NCBI GenBank assembly: GCA_020833225.1
Contig: JAJHQS010000010.1
Span: 1-40,803, forward strand
Source of the DNA: Desulfurococcaceae archaeon
Lineage (GTDB): Archaea; Thermoproteota; Thermoprotei_A; Sulfolobales; Desulfurococcaceae
Direction: 5' to 3'
DNA length: 40,803 nucleotides
Below, one piece after another: positions 1-8,712 of the stretch. The notes beneath the pieces were generated by a model, which searched no databases, had not been told where the DNA came from, and saw nothing but the letters and a program-made list of their open reading frames with translations. Both the position numbers and the translations under genes were made by a program. Each line of letters starts with the position of its first letter. Positions within the stretch are counted from its first letter, which is position 1.

Positions 1-1
1 T

Positions 2-433
2 TTGACTCTGAGATTTATTGGTGAGATCTCATCTAGCCTTGTTAAAGTTATCTGTGCTGAAATCTCGAAAATCCAGGTGGGAAGATTCCAAATTCATGTT
101 AAAGGAGTAGGGGCTTTTCCATCAATTCTAAGGCCGAGAGTAGTGTGGGCTGGTGTTGAAGAAGGTTCAGATAAGCTCCGTGAATTATACTTATTAGTTG
201 AAGAGAGACTTAGAAAACTTGGAATACCACGTGAGAGAGAAGAATTTATACCACATATAACACTAGCGAGAGTTAAGGGGTTTAGAAATATTGATAAATT
301 AACGAGAATTCTAAGTGAACTTGTTAATGTAGATTTTGGTTATACAGAGGTAGATGAAGTTTTCGTTAAGAAGAGTGTGTTAACGCCATCAGGTCCAATA
401 TATAGTAATATCTGTAATGTTAAGTTAATGTAG
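2..433 (+). CDS. thpR: RNA 2',3'-cyclic phosphodiesterase ThpR (LigT family), 5'-truncated by window edge
   Basis: Two-histidine (2H) phosphoesterase family member that opens 2',3'-cyclic phosphates on RNA ends. The reading frame is already open at the first base. The visible start reads TLRFIGE, which in the family follows the first catalytic His (HxTLRFIGE), so the true N-terminus and first H motif lie outside the window. The second motif is present as HITLARVKGF near residue 86. The segment SILRPRVVWAGVEEG is also typical of ThpR. The gene ends 20 bases before the CCA-adding enzyme gene and is probably cotranscribed with it. That pairing recurs in archaea and fits a shared job on tRNA 3' ends, but this is inference. 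Family assignment is firm; the length is incomplete. Confidence 0.88.
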   Translation: MTLRFIGEISSSLVKVICAEISKIQVGRFQIHVKGVGAFPSILRPRVVWAGVEEGSDKLRELYLLVEERLRKLGIPREREEFIPHITLARVKGFRNIDKLTRILSELVNVDFGYTEVDEVFVKKSVLTPSGPIYSNICNVKLM

Positions 434-453
434 AGGGGTAGGGTTAATTATAA

Positions 454-1863
454 ATGAGTATTCATAGTGAAGTAGAAAGAGAAGTTTTATTGAGAATTAA
501 ACCTAAAATTGAAGAGTATGAGAAATTACTCTCTGTATATAAGCTTATTGAAAACACCATTTCAGAAGTACTGGTTGAGAAGGGGTTTAAAGCTGAGGTA
601 GCTTTGCAAGGTAGTGTAGCACACGATACATGGCTTTCAGGTGATAGAGATTTAGATGTCTTTGTTCTCTTTCCCGGCACGTGGAGTAGGGAGGAATTAG
701 AGTCTAAGGGTTTTCCAATACTACTAGAAGCTGCCAGTAGAATTGGGAAGTGGGAGTTAAGATATGCAGAACACCCCTATGTACATGTTAAAGTAGGAGA
801 TGTAGAAGTAGATATTGTTCCTGGACTTAGACTAGAAGACCCCTCACAAGCTAAGACAGCTGTTGATAGGACACCTTTTCACACACTATATGTGAACTCT
901 AAATTGACTAGTGAAATGAGAGATCAAGTGAGGCTTTTAAAGAAATTTATGAAGTCTATTGGTGTTTATGGCGCTGAAGTCAGAGTTAGAGGATTTAGTG
1001 GATATGCAGCGGAACTCTTAATCATTGTTTATGGTAGTTTTAGAAGCGTGTTAGAAGCTGCTTCTGAGTGGAAGCCACCAGTATTTATAAATACTATTGG
1101 AGAGAAGTTTACTGGTAATCTCGCTAAGAGGCTGAGAGAGAAATATCCTGACTCTGTCATATTTATGCCTGACCCTGTTGACCCCTTGAGAAACGTTACT
1201 GCTGCTGTTTCACTTAGAAGCCTGGCTACATTAATACTAGCCTCTACATGTTATCTCAGAAACCCTGGTTTAGAGTTCTTTGAAGAGCTTGAAGAACCCA
1301 GACTTGTAGATCTATTAGAGGCGTTGAAGAGTAGGTGTATTGTTATCTTAGAGTATGATTTGAGAGAGAAATTGGCGCCAGATGTTATATGGGGTGAAGC
1401 GTTGAGAGTATCTTCGAGGCTTGAAAGTCTACTAAGAGTACTTGGATTTAGAGTTATTGATTATAGTGCATGGACTAATGAGGCAGATAGAGTATTGATC
1501 TCGGCTGAGCTCGAATATTGTGAGTTACCATTATATAAGCATTATAAAGGACCCTGTATCACTCACGAGTGGAGTAGAATTGTAAGCTTTATTGAGAAAC
1601 ACTATGGTAAGGGCTTTGGGCCCTGGCTTACAAATGAGGGGTGTTTAGAGTCTCTTGATAGACGCGTCGAGGAGAGTATTATAAGTATATTAGAATCTAG
1701 GTGGAGTGAGTTTACAGTATCACCACACTTAAGAAACGTTAAGCCTACTATTACGTTTCTAAGCGAGGATCTCGTGAAGAAATTACTCGAAGAGGGTGCT
1801 GGTAAGTGGCTTTGGAATATATTAGTGAAGACACCGCGTTGGATGGCGAAGTGCACTTCTTAG
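454..1863 (+). CDS. cca: CCA-adding enzyme, archaeal class I tRNA nucleotidyltransferase
   Basis: Adds or repairs the CCA 3' end of tRNAs from CTP and ATP without a nucleic-acid template. The nucleotidyltransferase signature is clear: GS at residues 53-54 followed by DRDLD, giving carboxylates D66 and D68, and a third carboxylate at D120 in VEVDIVPG. The 469-residue length matches archaeal class I enzymes. This enzyme is needed here because the tRNA-Pro gene in this window does not encode CCA. The ATG at 454 follows the thpR stop by 20 bases. The 3' end overlaps the next reading frame, which suggests translational coupling. No unusual residues were seen. Confidence 0.95.
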   Translation: MSIHSEVEREVLLRIKPKIEEYEKLLSVYKLIENTISEVLVEKGFKAEVALQGSVAHDTWLSGDRDLDVFVLFPGTWSREELESKGFPILLEAASRIGKWELRYAEHPYVHVKVGDVEVDIVPGLRLEDPSQAKTAVDRTPFHTLYVNSKLTSEMRDQVRLLKKFMKSIGVYGAEVRVRGFSGYAAELLIIVYGSFRSVLEAASEWKPPVFINTIGEKFTGNLAKRLREKYPDSVIFMPDPVDPLRNVTAAVSLRSLATLILASTCYLRNPGLEFFEELEEPRLVDLLEALKSRCIVILEYDLREKLAPDVIWGEALRVSSRLESLLRVLGFRVIDYSAWTNEADRVLISAELEYCELPLYKHYKGPCITHEWSRIVSFIEKHYGKGFGPWLTNEGCLESLDRRVEESIISILESRWSEFTVSPHLRNVKPTITFLSEDLVKKLLEEGAGKWLWNILVKTPRWMAKCTS

Positions 1864-2609
1864 TGCCAGGAGACTTCTACGTTAAACAGGTATTATGTTA
1901 TCCACGTAGCGATTGTTCTGAATACTCAGAGAGAATTAAACCCCTATTAGACGATGGATTTATATATTTTCTTGAAACAGGCACTAGTGTTATTGGAATA
2001 CGTGTTCTCGGTAAGGGTTATTCAGCTATAGTCGTCGCTGCGAAGAATACTAAGTATGGTCTTGGAGCATTGAAAATTCTGAGAATTGATAGTAGGAGGA
2101 GTAGCTTATTATGGGAGGTCGAGGTTATGAAGCGTGCTCAAATATCTGGCCTAGTTCCAAGACTCTACACTTATAGAGACTTCTATATTTTTCAAGAACT
2201 TATATCACCACGTATTTGTAAACCATTTAGCGTTGTCTTAGAGAAACTAGTATTAAATGGTGATGTGAGGGGTGTTAAGAGAGTTCTCGTAGATGCTTTG
2301 AAGTCCCTATTTAAACTAGATGTTAGTGGAATAGATCACACAGAGCTTAATAGACCTGGAGGCCACATGTTTTACTGTGAAGGTGATAGAGTAGTTGTTA
2401 TTGACTGGGAAAGTGCAAAAATATCACCTAGACCAGTAAATCTCACCTCGTTTATATCATATATTGTATTTAGATTCAAGTATAGAGTTGAATTAGGAGA
2501 ACTATTAAATTGGAGTATTGAGAGAATTCTCTCAGCACTAAGAAATTACAAATTAACCTATAGTAATATTGAATTTGAAAACATACTTAGTGCTCTTGGA
2601 TTAAACTAA
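1806..2609 (+). CDS. COG2112-like predicted serine/threonine protein kinase
   Basis: A protein-kinase-like fold is visible. There is a glycine-rich loop (VLGKGYSAIVV, about residues 67-77), a likely ATP-binding Lys in ALKILR (K90), a helix-C-like Glu in WEVEVM, a catalytic-loop-like segment DHTELNRPGGHMF, and a DFG-equivalent VIDWESAK. This pattern fits the archaeal COG2112 family, relatives of RIO/atypical kinases with unknown substrates. The longest frame begins at GTG 1806 inside cca. Shorter starts at GTG 1851 or GTG 1863 (overlapping the cca TAG) are equally plausible, because the kinase domain only begins about 50 residues in. Cotranscription with thpR and cca suggests a link to RNA maturation, but that is inference only. 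Confidence 0.78.
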   Translation: MALEYISEDTALDGEVHFLVPGDFYVKQVLCYPRSDCSEYSERIKPLLDDGFIYFLETGTSVIGIRVLGKGYSAIVVAAKNTKYGLGALKILRIDSRRSSLLWEVEVMKRAQISGLVPRLYTYRDFYIFQELISPRICKPFSVVLEKLVLNGDVRGVKRVLVDALKSLFKLDVSGIDHTELNRPGGHMFYCEGDRVVVIDWESAKISPRPVNLTSFISYIVFRFKYRVELGELLNWSIERILSALRNYKLTYSNIEFENILSALGLN

Positions 2610-2616
2610 GAGTAAA

Positions 2617-2895
2617 CTACGTCTTTGTTGTTTTCGCCTCTAGCGGTGTTGATATAATTGGGGCTTGAATTTGTCTAGAACTAATTAGTATACGTGGTCT
2701 TATTACAATATATGATCTATACTCCTCAGGCTTCGGTAATTCAAGGTGTCTCTTACAAGCTGGACATATTCCACCAGTTAATCTAAAGACTTCTAGTGGT
2801 GTTGGCACCCCATTAAAGTCTTGACCCACCCTCTTAAACTCGAAAATAACGTGTCCACACATTTTACACCTATACCTTATAGGCATAACGACCAC
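2617..2895 (-). CDS. Small zinc-ribbon protein, conserved in crenarchaea
   Basis: A 92-residue protein with two CxxC knuckles (YRCKMCG at residues 10-13 and GICPACK at 44-47), a rubredoxin-like zinc ribbon. The body between them (GQDFNGVPTPLEVFRL) resembles small archaeal zinc-ribbon proteins of unknown function that I associate with transcription or translation machinery. It has no enzymatic domain, and the C-terminal 35 residues look disordered. It converges tail-to-tail with the kinase gene, only 7 bases apart. Met4 (at 2886) is an alternative start directly before the conserved PIRYRC. I cannot assign a specific function. Confidence 0.75.
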   Translation of the reverse strand: MVVMPIRYRCKMCGHVIFEFKRVGQDFNGVPTPLEVFRLTGGICPACKRHLELPKPEEYRSYIVIRPRILISSRQIQAPIISTPLEAKTTKT

Positions 2896-3100
2896 TACTA
2901 TAGAGTGCTATATTAAAGGTAGTATCTATTCAACTACTAAGCCTCTCGATAAATAATACTTAAATCACTCACGTAAACAAAACTGAGGTGACACTTAACT
3001 GAATTACCGCGAACATTGACTTCTACTCATTAAGCATTATACCAACAACTACTTAATTATAGAGAGAGAAAAGTGAAATATTCAATTTAAATATTTAGAA

Positions 3101-3110
3101 GCTTAAATAA
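3101..3110 (+). promoter_or_regulatory. TATA-like element upstream of tRNA-Pro
   Basis: GCTTAAATAA lies 39-48 bases before the mature tRNA 5' end, in an AT-rich gap. Archaeal TATA boxes sit about 26 bases before transcription starts, so initiation would fall near 3132 with a short 5' leader removed by RNase P. Placement is by eye. Confidence 0.4.
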
Positions 3111-3148
3111 CCTATACACCCTCATAACACAATAGAGATATTGAGAAA

Positions 3149-3249
3149 GGGGCCGTCGTCTAGCCTGGCTAGGATGCCGGCCTGGGGGGCAGGCCCCCGT
3201 AGAGATCCCAGAGCGCCGGTGGTCCCGGGTTCAAATCCCGGCGGCCCCA
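3149..3249 (+). tRNA. tRNA-Pro(GGG) with a 26-nt anticodon-loop intron
   Basis: A full cloverleaf can be drawn. The acceptor stem is GGGGCCG/CGGCCCC with discriminator A, the T arm is CCCGG-GTTCAAAT-CCCGG, and the anticodon stem is CCGGC (3177-3181) with GCCGG (3215-3219). The loop CU-GGG-G places anticodon GGG at 3184-3186. The extra bases 3188-3213 form an intron at the canonical site after position 37. CTGGG (3182-3186) pairs with CCCAG (3207-3211), giving the central helix of a bulge-helix-bulge splicing motif, and the AG^C bulge sets the 3' cut. The mature tRNA is 75 nt. No CCA is encoded (TTAATT follows), so Cca must add it. Confidence 0.95.
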
Positions 3250-3295
3250 TTAATTAAATCTAATAAGCCTTAAATCACACTATAAGGTTTACAGG

Positions 3296-3601
3296 GTGTT
3301 TAAGTATATGAGTGAGTCTAGTGGAGAAGTATTATTTGTAGTTAAAGTGAGAGAGAAAGAGATACCTATTGATGAGAGAGTTTTATCTATTATTCAAGAG
3401 TATGTAAAGACACCTATGAGCCTTGAGGAGTTGGCTAGTAAACTAGGTCTTGAAAGCTGGGAGGAGGCATATGAGTTTGTTAAGGCATTACCAGCCTGGG
3501 TTATGTGGACGCCTCCAACACTCTGGAAACATAGGAAAAAATGGCTTATAGAGAAAATGGAAAGCTCTAAAAGCGAGAAACCTGAAGAGAAGAGTGGTTA
3601 A
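3296..3601 (+). CDS. Small conserved hypothetical protein, possible winged-helix-like
   Basis: A 101-residue acidic protein of no family I can name. A central segment (MSLEELASKLGLESWEEAYEF) looks like a helix-turn-helix or winged-helix half, and the tail is rich in Lys, Glu and Ser and probably disordered. A tryptophan-rich stretch, LPAWVMWTPPTLWKHRKKW, is distinctive and would be a good search query. GTG 3296 gives the longest frame. ATG 3308 (four codons later, MSESSGE) is a reasonable alternative. The gene lies between tRNA-Pro and the convergent mcm gene, with an 8-base gap to mcm. Coding likelihood is good from codon use and the clean frame. Confidence 0.6.
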   Translation: MFKYMSESSGEVLFVVKVREKEIPIDERVLSIIQEYVKTPMSLEELASKLGLESWEEAYEFVKALPAWVMWTPPTLWKHRKKWLIEKMESSKSEKPEEKSG

Positions 3602-3609
3602 GAGAAATC

Positions 3610-5712
3610 TTACTTTACTTTCGCTATTTTACCCGGCTTCGGCATGTAGAGTTCTCCACTTTTTCTAAGCTCATTTATCTCCTCTAATACAAAGTCTTTT
3701 TCAAAACCCTCTTCAGCAGCTTTACTCACAATATTATTAATTTCAGTTTCACCTCCAACCTCTTCGAGATATTTAAATAGGAATTCTCTAAACTTCTTCT
3801 TCTTAGCTCTCCTAGAGGCTGATATACCTGTCTCTAATACATCTATATCTAACTTACCGCTTTCAACATCAAATCCGACTTTAGACAATGTGGACAATAC
3901 TAATCTAATAGCTTCTTCAGCGTCTTCTATTGTAGCCTTTGTTTTTAAAGCCATTTTAGCATGTGCTTCAGCTAATCTTACTAGTGCTTCTAATTGACGC
4001 GGTGTTATAGCTATTGCTGGTAAACCACCCTCACCCGTGCCTAGTGAGGCTTGTCTTAGACTAATATAGAATTCCTCTATGAGCTTAGCTGCTTCAGGTG
4101 TTAATTGAGGTCTAATATACCTCCTAGCATAGCTAATATATTTCTTTAATAAGTTTAAATCTATGAAGCCCCTAGCTCTCTCAGCTTCAATATGTATTCC
4201 GAGAATATGTCTCGCCAACTTTCTGTCATGTTCTTGTCTAGGTATATCTTGAATTATGAATATTAAGTCAAACCTTGAGAGTATTGTTGGTGGTAAATCA
4301 ATATTCTTACTCACAGGTTGCGTAGGATCATATCTACCATATTTCGGATTACCAGCTGCGAGTACAGCTGTTCTCGCGTTAAGCCTAGCAACTATGCCGG
4401 CCTTAGCTATGCTCACAGTCTGTTGTTCTAAGACTTCGTGAATAGCACTCCTATCTTCTTCTCTCATCTTATCGATCTCATCAATACATGCAACACCACC
4501 ATCGGCCAATACTAGTGCACCAGCCTCTAAATAGTACTCGCCTGTAGCCTTATCTCTGAGAACAGTTGCTGTTAGACCAGCAGCTGTAGACCCCTTACCA
4601 CTAGTATAAAGCCCTCTCGGAGCTATTCTAGAAGTGAATTGTAGTAATTGAGACTTGGCTGTACCAGGATCACCTACTAGTAATGCGTGAATATCACCTC
4701 TAATCCTAGTTCCATCTGGTAGTATTTGAGGTGTACCACTGAATAAGAGGAGTGCTATAGCCTCTTTAATATCCCAGTAGCCATAAATACCCGGAGCTAT
4801 ACTAGCAATAATTCTCTCACGTATCCACGGATCTCTCGCTAACTCCCTGATCTTCTCTTCATCCTCCCTCGTGATTACAACCTCTTCAAGAGCTTTCTCT
4901 TGAACTTCAACATGGTTTACATCAATATAAAATGCAAAAACAGTCTTAGAACTCCTCTTATCTAAGCCTAGAGCTAGTGGAGATACTTTAAGAACACCTG
5001 TGAGGATAACGCGGTCTCCAGGTCTAGCACTATCAACAATATCACCTGTTAAAACAGCCTCAATAGACCTGGGTATTTGCCCCCCTGGAACCTCTTCAGG
5101 CTTCTCTTGTACAACGATCTTCTGCCAGTCAATAAAAGTACTCTTCTCAGGTACTAGTTCAAGTCTTGCAGCTCTATGACACAATAGGCAAAACGGTGGT
5201 TTCTCGAGTCTCTCGCCGACTTCACCTTCAGGTGGATATTCAAATTCATGTACTTCTCCGAGTTCAGTGACGTGTCTATAGTGTGCTTTAATAATTTTAG
5301 CGTCAATGCGTGTAACCCTGGTTACAATGCCCTCAACAGCTACTAGTTTACCAATATACTCACTACTCAACTCCCTGATCTTCATTACGCGTGGCGGATT
5401 TCTAACTCTCACATAGAACCTAGGAACACTCCTCGCAAATTCTGGATTTACACGTTCAACAAAGTCTTTTAAAGCACGACTAAAAGCCTCAAGAGCCTCT
5501 AGCGGGTGGTCCATTAGGTACTCAGCTAACTCTGAGTTGTAAAGTATGAGGTCGTCGAAGTCTACTATAAGACTCCTCTGATTCATATTTATCATATGCC
5601 AGACTCTCTCATGATATTTGAAAACCCCCTCCCGTGACTTAAAGTTATCTAGAAACTTGTAGAATTCTAAAGCATAATCTTTAACTTCTTCAAGTTTACT
5701 AGGCTCACCCAT
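3610..5712 (-). CDS. mcm: Replicative DNA helicase MCM
   Basis: The single archaeal MCM, which forms the hexameric replicative helicase. The N-terminal domain carries a metal-binding-like CLLCH motif. The AAA+ domain has Walker A GDPGTAKSQ (about residue 345), Walker B CIDEIDKM, and the arginine-finger region ILSRFDLIF. The C-terminus ends with a winged-helix-like segment. The length of 700 residues is normal for crenarchaea. It lies 3 bases downstream of gins23 on the same strand, so the two are an operon, and their products form the core of the CMG-like helicase. The gene order gins23-mcm is the same as in Sulfolobus. All catalytic motifs are intact. Confidence 0.98.
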   Translation of the reverse strand: MGEPSKLEEVKDYALEFYKFLDNFKSREGVFKYHERVWHMINMNQRSLIVDFDDLILYNSELAEYLMDHPLEALEAFSRALKDFVERVNPEFARSVPRFYVRVRNPPRVMKIRELSSEYIGKLVAVEGIVTRVTRIDAKIIKAHYRHVTELGEVHEFEYPPEGEVGERLEKPPFCLLCHRAARLELVPEKSTFIDWQKIVVQEKPEEVPGGQIPRSIEAVLTGDIVDSARPGDRVILTGVLKVSPLALGLDKRSSKTVFAFYIDVNHVEVQEKALEEVVITREDEEKIRELARDPWIRERIIASIAPGIYGYWDIKEAIALLLFSGTPQILPDGTRIRGDIHALLVGDPGTAKSQLLQFTSRIAPRGLYTSGKGSTAAGLTATVLRDKATGEYYLEAGALVLADGGVACIDEIDKMREEDRSAIHEVLEQQTVSIAKAGIVARLNARTAVLAAGNPKYGRYDPTQPVSKNIDLPPTILSRFDLIFIIQDIPRQEHDRKLARHILGIHIEAERARGFIDLNLLKKYISYARRYIRPQLTPEAAKLIEEFYISLRQASLGTGEGGLPAIAITPRQLEALVRLAEAHAKMALKTKATIEDAEEAIRLVLSTLSKVGFDVESGKLDIDVLETGISASRRAKKKKFREFLFKYLEEVGGETEINNIVSKAAEEGFEKDFVLEEINELRKSGELYMPKPGKIAKVK

Positions 5713-5715
5713 ATA

Positions 5716-6297
5716 CTACACCTCAAAAACCCTCTTATTGAGAATTTCTAGTAGTGTGCGCACAGCATTATAGAGATGTTTCTCTTCTTCACTTAAATTA
5801 CCTAAGACCTCTGGTGGTAGCTCTTGAACTGAGAGTAAACTAAGCATTTTGCCGAGTCTTACCTTGTAAAGTCCACGTGTATTAGATGTTAAAGCTGTGA
5901 GAGTATCTGAGATCTTCTTGATCTCCTCAATATTACCAGCGGACTTATATTGTTTTAGTAGATGTGATATAGTGTTCTTGACTCTACTGTAGAAGTAACC
6001 CTTCAACTTCTCAAATTTAACTAACCCCCTACTCCTACTCTCATTAAACAATAATCTACTAATAGTCACGGCATCTACACTCTCCTCTAAGACTTTAACA
6101 TACCCCTTATCTACTAGTATTTGTGCTATCCAGCGTGGGAGATTATATTCAGCTCCTCGCACTAATTCAACATACTCGTCTTCTAGAAATACTAGTGTAG
6201 ATGGGCCTGTATAAGCTACTCTCACATATTCCTCTTCTGCATCTCTAGATATGTAATCCGAGATCACTAGGCCGAGAAGCTCTACTAAACCATTCAC
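5716..6297 (-). CDS. gins23: GINS complex subunit Gins23
   Basis: A subunit of the archaeal GINS complex, which bridges MCM and other replisome factors. The order of parts is B domain first (VELVRGAEYNLPRWIAQIL within residues 25-70), followed by the long helical A domain. That order identifies the Psf2/Psf3-like Gins23 rather than Gins51, in which A precedes B. The segment LPRWIA is a family hallmark. It is transcribed with mcm, 3 bases apart. A TATA box centred near 6322 is about 26 bases from the ATG, so the message is probably leaderless. No Gins51 gene is present in this window. Confidence 0.88.
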   Translation of the reverse strand: MNGLVELLGLVISDYISRDAEEEYVRVAYTGPSTLVFLEDEYVELVRGAEYNLPRWIAQILVDKGYVKVLEESVDAVTISRLLFNESRSRGLVKFEKLKGYFYSRVKNTISHLLKQYKSAGNIEEIKKISDTLTALTSNTRGLYKVRLGKMLSLLSVQELPPEVLGNLSEEEKHLYNAVRTLLEILNKRVFEV

Positions 6298-6318
6298 TAC
6301 ACAACCCTCTAGAACTAC

Positions 6319-6363
6319 TTTAAATATCCCCCTTTATTACCCTACATTAGAGATTAGTTTAAA
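6319..6363. promoter_or_regulatory. Divergent promoter pair for gins23-mcm and rfcS-rfcL
   Basis: The 85-base gap between the two replication operons holds two TATA boxes pointing outward. TATTTAAA on the minus strand (6319-6326) lies about 26 bases before the gins23 start. TTTAAA on the plus strand (6358-6363) lies about 20-26 bases before the GTG/TTG start candidates of rfcS. Both spacings predict leaderless or near-leaderless messages. The shared short region could co-regulate helicase and clamp-loader genes. Confidence 0.6.
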
Positions 6364-6382
6364 GGAGTAGTGTCTCGAGGTA

Positions 6383-7357
6383 GTGGTCTTGAGTGAGCTT
6401 CTCTGGGCTGAGAAATATAGGCCTCGAAGCCTAAGTGAAGTTGTAAATCAAAAAGAAATTGTTGAGAGACTTAAGAGATTTATAGCAGAAAAGAGTATTC
6501 CACACATGTTATTTGCAGGTCCACCAGGCACTGGTAAAACTACAATAGCACATGCACTTGCACACGACCTCTATGGTGAGAACTATAGGCAATACATGCT
6601 TGAACTTAATGCCTCAGATGAGAGAAAAATAGAGGTTATTAGAACCAAGGTTAAAGAATTCGCAAGGTCAAGGGTTGTAGGTGAAGTGCCATTTAAAATA
6701 GTCTTACTCGACGAGGCAGACAATATGACTAGTGATGCTCAACAAGCTCTAAGAAGACTAATGGAGCTATACTCAGCTAGCACTAGGTTTATATTAACAG
6801 CAAATTATCCAAGCAAGATTATTGAGCCTATTCAAAGTAGATGTGCTGTTTTTAGATTTACTTCTCTTAAACGCGAAGATGTAGTAGGTAGACTCATGTA
6901 TATCTGCAACCAGGAAAAAGTTGTATGTAGAGAGAAAGCTTTAGACATAATCTACGATATCTCTGAAGGTGATATGAGGAGGGCAATTAACATATTACAA
7001 GCAGCAGCCGCCCTAGGTGAAGTAACCGAGGACTCTGTATACAAGGTTGTAGGATTAGCTCATCCTAGAGAAGTTAGAGAAATGTTGCAATTAGCTCTTG
7101 CAGGAAACTTCGTTGAAGCTAGGAGAAAACTAAGAGACCTCATGATAAACTATGGGCTAAGTGGAGTAGACATTATTAAGCAAATTCACAGGGAAATCTT
7201 CAGCTCTGAAGTAAAACTACCAGATGAATTAAGGATAATAATAGCTGATTATGCCGGTGAAATACAATTTAGATTAGTTGAAGGAGCTGATGATGAAATA
7301 CAATTAAACGCCTTCCTCGCAAGACTCTCACTACTCGGTAAGAAGATTAAGGTGTAA
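6383..7357 (+). CDS. rfcS: Replication factor C small subunit (clamp loader)
   Basis: AAA+ ATPase forming the small subunits of the clamp loader, which opens PCNA and places it on primed DNA. It has the RFC box WAEKYRPRSLSEVV at the N-terminus, Walker A GPPGTGKTT, Walker B LLDEADNM, and the SRC sensor/arginine-finger motif (IQSRCAVFRF). The length of 324 residues is standard. GTG 6383 and TTG 6389 are both possible starts; the conserved region begins right after either. It is followed 6 bases later by rfcL, making a clamp-loader operon divergent from gins23-mcm. Confidence 0.97.
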   Translation: MVLSELLWAEKYRPRSLSEVVNQKEIVERLKRFIAEKSIPHMLFAGPPGTGKTTIAHALAHDLYGENYRQYMLELNASDERKIEVIRTKVKEFARSRVVGEVPFKIVLLDEADNMTSDAQQALRRLMELYSASTRFILTANYPSKIIEPIQSRCAVFRFTSLKREDVVGRLMYICNQEKVVCREKALDIIYDISEGDMRRAINILQAAAALGEVTEDSVYKVVGLAHPREVREMLQLALAGNFVEARRKLRDLMINYGLSGVDIIKQIHREIFSSEVKLPDELRIIIADYAGEIQFRLVEGADDEIQLNAFLARLSLLGKKIKV

Positions 7358-7363
7358 TATTTA

Positions 7364-8635
7364 TTGAGCACAGAGTACTTGCCGTGGATAATAAAATACA
7401 GGCCTAAACACATAAATGACGTTGTAAATCAAGATGAAGCTAAACAAAAACTCATTAACTGGCTAAAAGCGTGGGAAGAGGGTAAAGTTGAGAAAAAAGC
7501 AATACTACTACATGGACCAGCCGGTTGCGGTAAAACAAGCCTCGTAGAGGCTATAGCTAAGACATTTAAATATCAACTCTTCGAAATGAACGCTAGTGAT
7601 AGTAGGAGAAAAGTTGATATTGAGAGAATAGCTAAAGCAGCTTCACAAACAGCTGGAATTATGGGGAGGAGAATAATACTCCTTGACGAAGTTGACGGAT
7701 TAGATCCACGTGCAGATGCCGGAGGCGTAGAAGCGCTCATCGAGGTTATAAAAAACACTAGAAACCCCATTATAATGACGGCTAATAATCCATATCAAGA
7801 ACACTTGAGACCATTGAGAGATGTAGCAGAATTAGTCCCCATGAAGAGGCTGAGTGAGAGAGATGTAATCACCGTTCTCGAGAGAATTTGTAAATCCGAA
7901 AACCTATACTGTGAACCAGGAGCACTAAGAGAAATTGCTAAGAGATCTGAGGGGGATTTGAGAAGTGCAATCAACGACTTAGAGGCAGCTGCAGCTCTAA
8001 ATAAGAAAGTAACATTAGATACTGTTAAAGCTGTCTCTACATATAGGAATAGAGTTCATGCACCCTGGGAAGCTTTACAGAAAATGTTTAATTCAAGCTA
8101 TATTTTCCAGGCTAGAGAAGCTGTCACTTCAACTGATCTTACTCACGACGAGTTTATAACATGGATAAATGAACACATACCAACATACTACGAAAACCCG
8201 GAGGAAATGTGGAGAGCTTATGAAGCACTCAGTAGAGCAGACATATACTTGGGTAGAATTGTGAAGACTCAAAACTGGGATCTACTCTCCTACGCTATTG
8301 AAATGATGGGTCCTGGAGTAGCTTTCGCGAGAACAGCATATAAGTATAGGTGGAAGGCTTTTAAAATGCCTGAGAAAATTAAACTCCTCGCTGAAGCTAA
8401 AAAGTCGAGAGAATATAGAGAAGCACTAGCCGAGGTATTAGCTAGTAGATTACTTACGAGCAAAGCTATAGTTAAAAGCGATGTAATACCCTATTTAAGA
8501 GTAATATTCACACAAAACCCTGCATACGCTGCTAAAATAGTTCTAGGTTATAAATTACCAGAAGAACTTGTAAAGTGGCTTGCAGGAACACGGGCGAAAG
8601 ATGTATTAAGCTATGTAAAGAAGGGGAAGAAATAG
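7364..8635 (+). CDS. rfcL: Replication factor C large subunit (clamp loader)
   Basis: Large AAA+ subunit of the PCNA loader, one per pentamer with four RfcS. Visible motifs are the RFC box WIIKYRPKHINDVV, Walker A GPAGCGKTS, Walker B LLDEVDGLD, and an SEGDLRSAINDLEA sensor-2 region. The C-terminus is Lys-rich but lacks a clear canonical PIP box by eye. The start is TTG at 7364, six bases after rfcS. Its length of 423 residues is normal for crenarchaea. Downstream, 8636-8712 separates it from the convergent thiI gene. Confidence 0.96.
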   Translation: MSTEYLPWIIKYRPKHINDVVNQDEAKQKLINWLKAWEEGKVEKKAILLHGPAGCGKTSLVEAIAKTFKYQLFEMNASDSRRKVDIERIAKAASQTAGIMGRRIILLDEVDGLDPRADAGGVEALIEVIKNTRNPIIMTANNPYQEHLRPLRDVAELVPMKRLSERDVITVLERICKSENLYCEPGALREIAKRSEGDLRSAINDLEAAAALNKKVTLDTVKAVSTYRNRVHAPWEALQKMFNSSYIFQAREAVTSTDLTHDEFITWINEHIPTYYENPEEMWRAYEALSRADIYLGRIVKTQNWDLLSYAIEMMGPGVAFARTAYKYRWKAFKMPEKIKLLAEAKKSREYREALAEVLASRLLTSKAIVKSDVIPYLRVIFTQNPAYAAKIVLGYKLPEELVKWLAGTRAKDVLSYVKKGKK

Positions 8636-8712
8636 CTAGCTAACCCTTCCAAGAGAAGCTAGAGAATTTATAAGACTCTTGGCCTAAAGGCTTTAAAACT
8701 AATTTATTTACT

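Noticed and set aside
8636-8712. Terminator hairpin between rfcL and thiI
   Set aside because: Only short, imperfect pairing (GGCCTAAAGGC-like) is visible and no T-rich tract follows, so it is not called.
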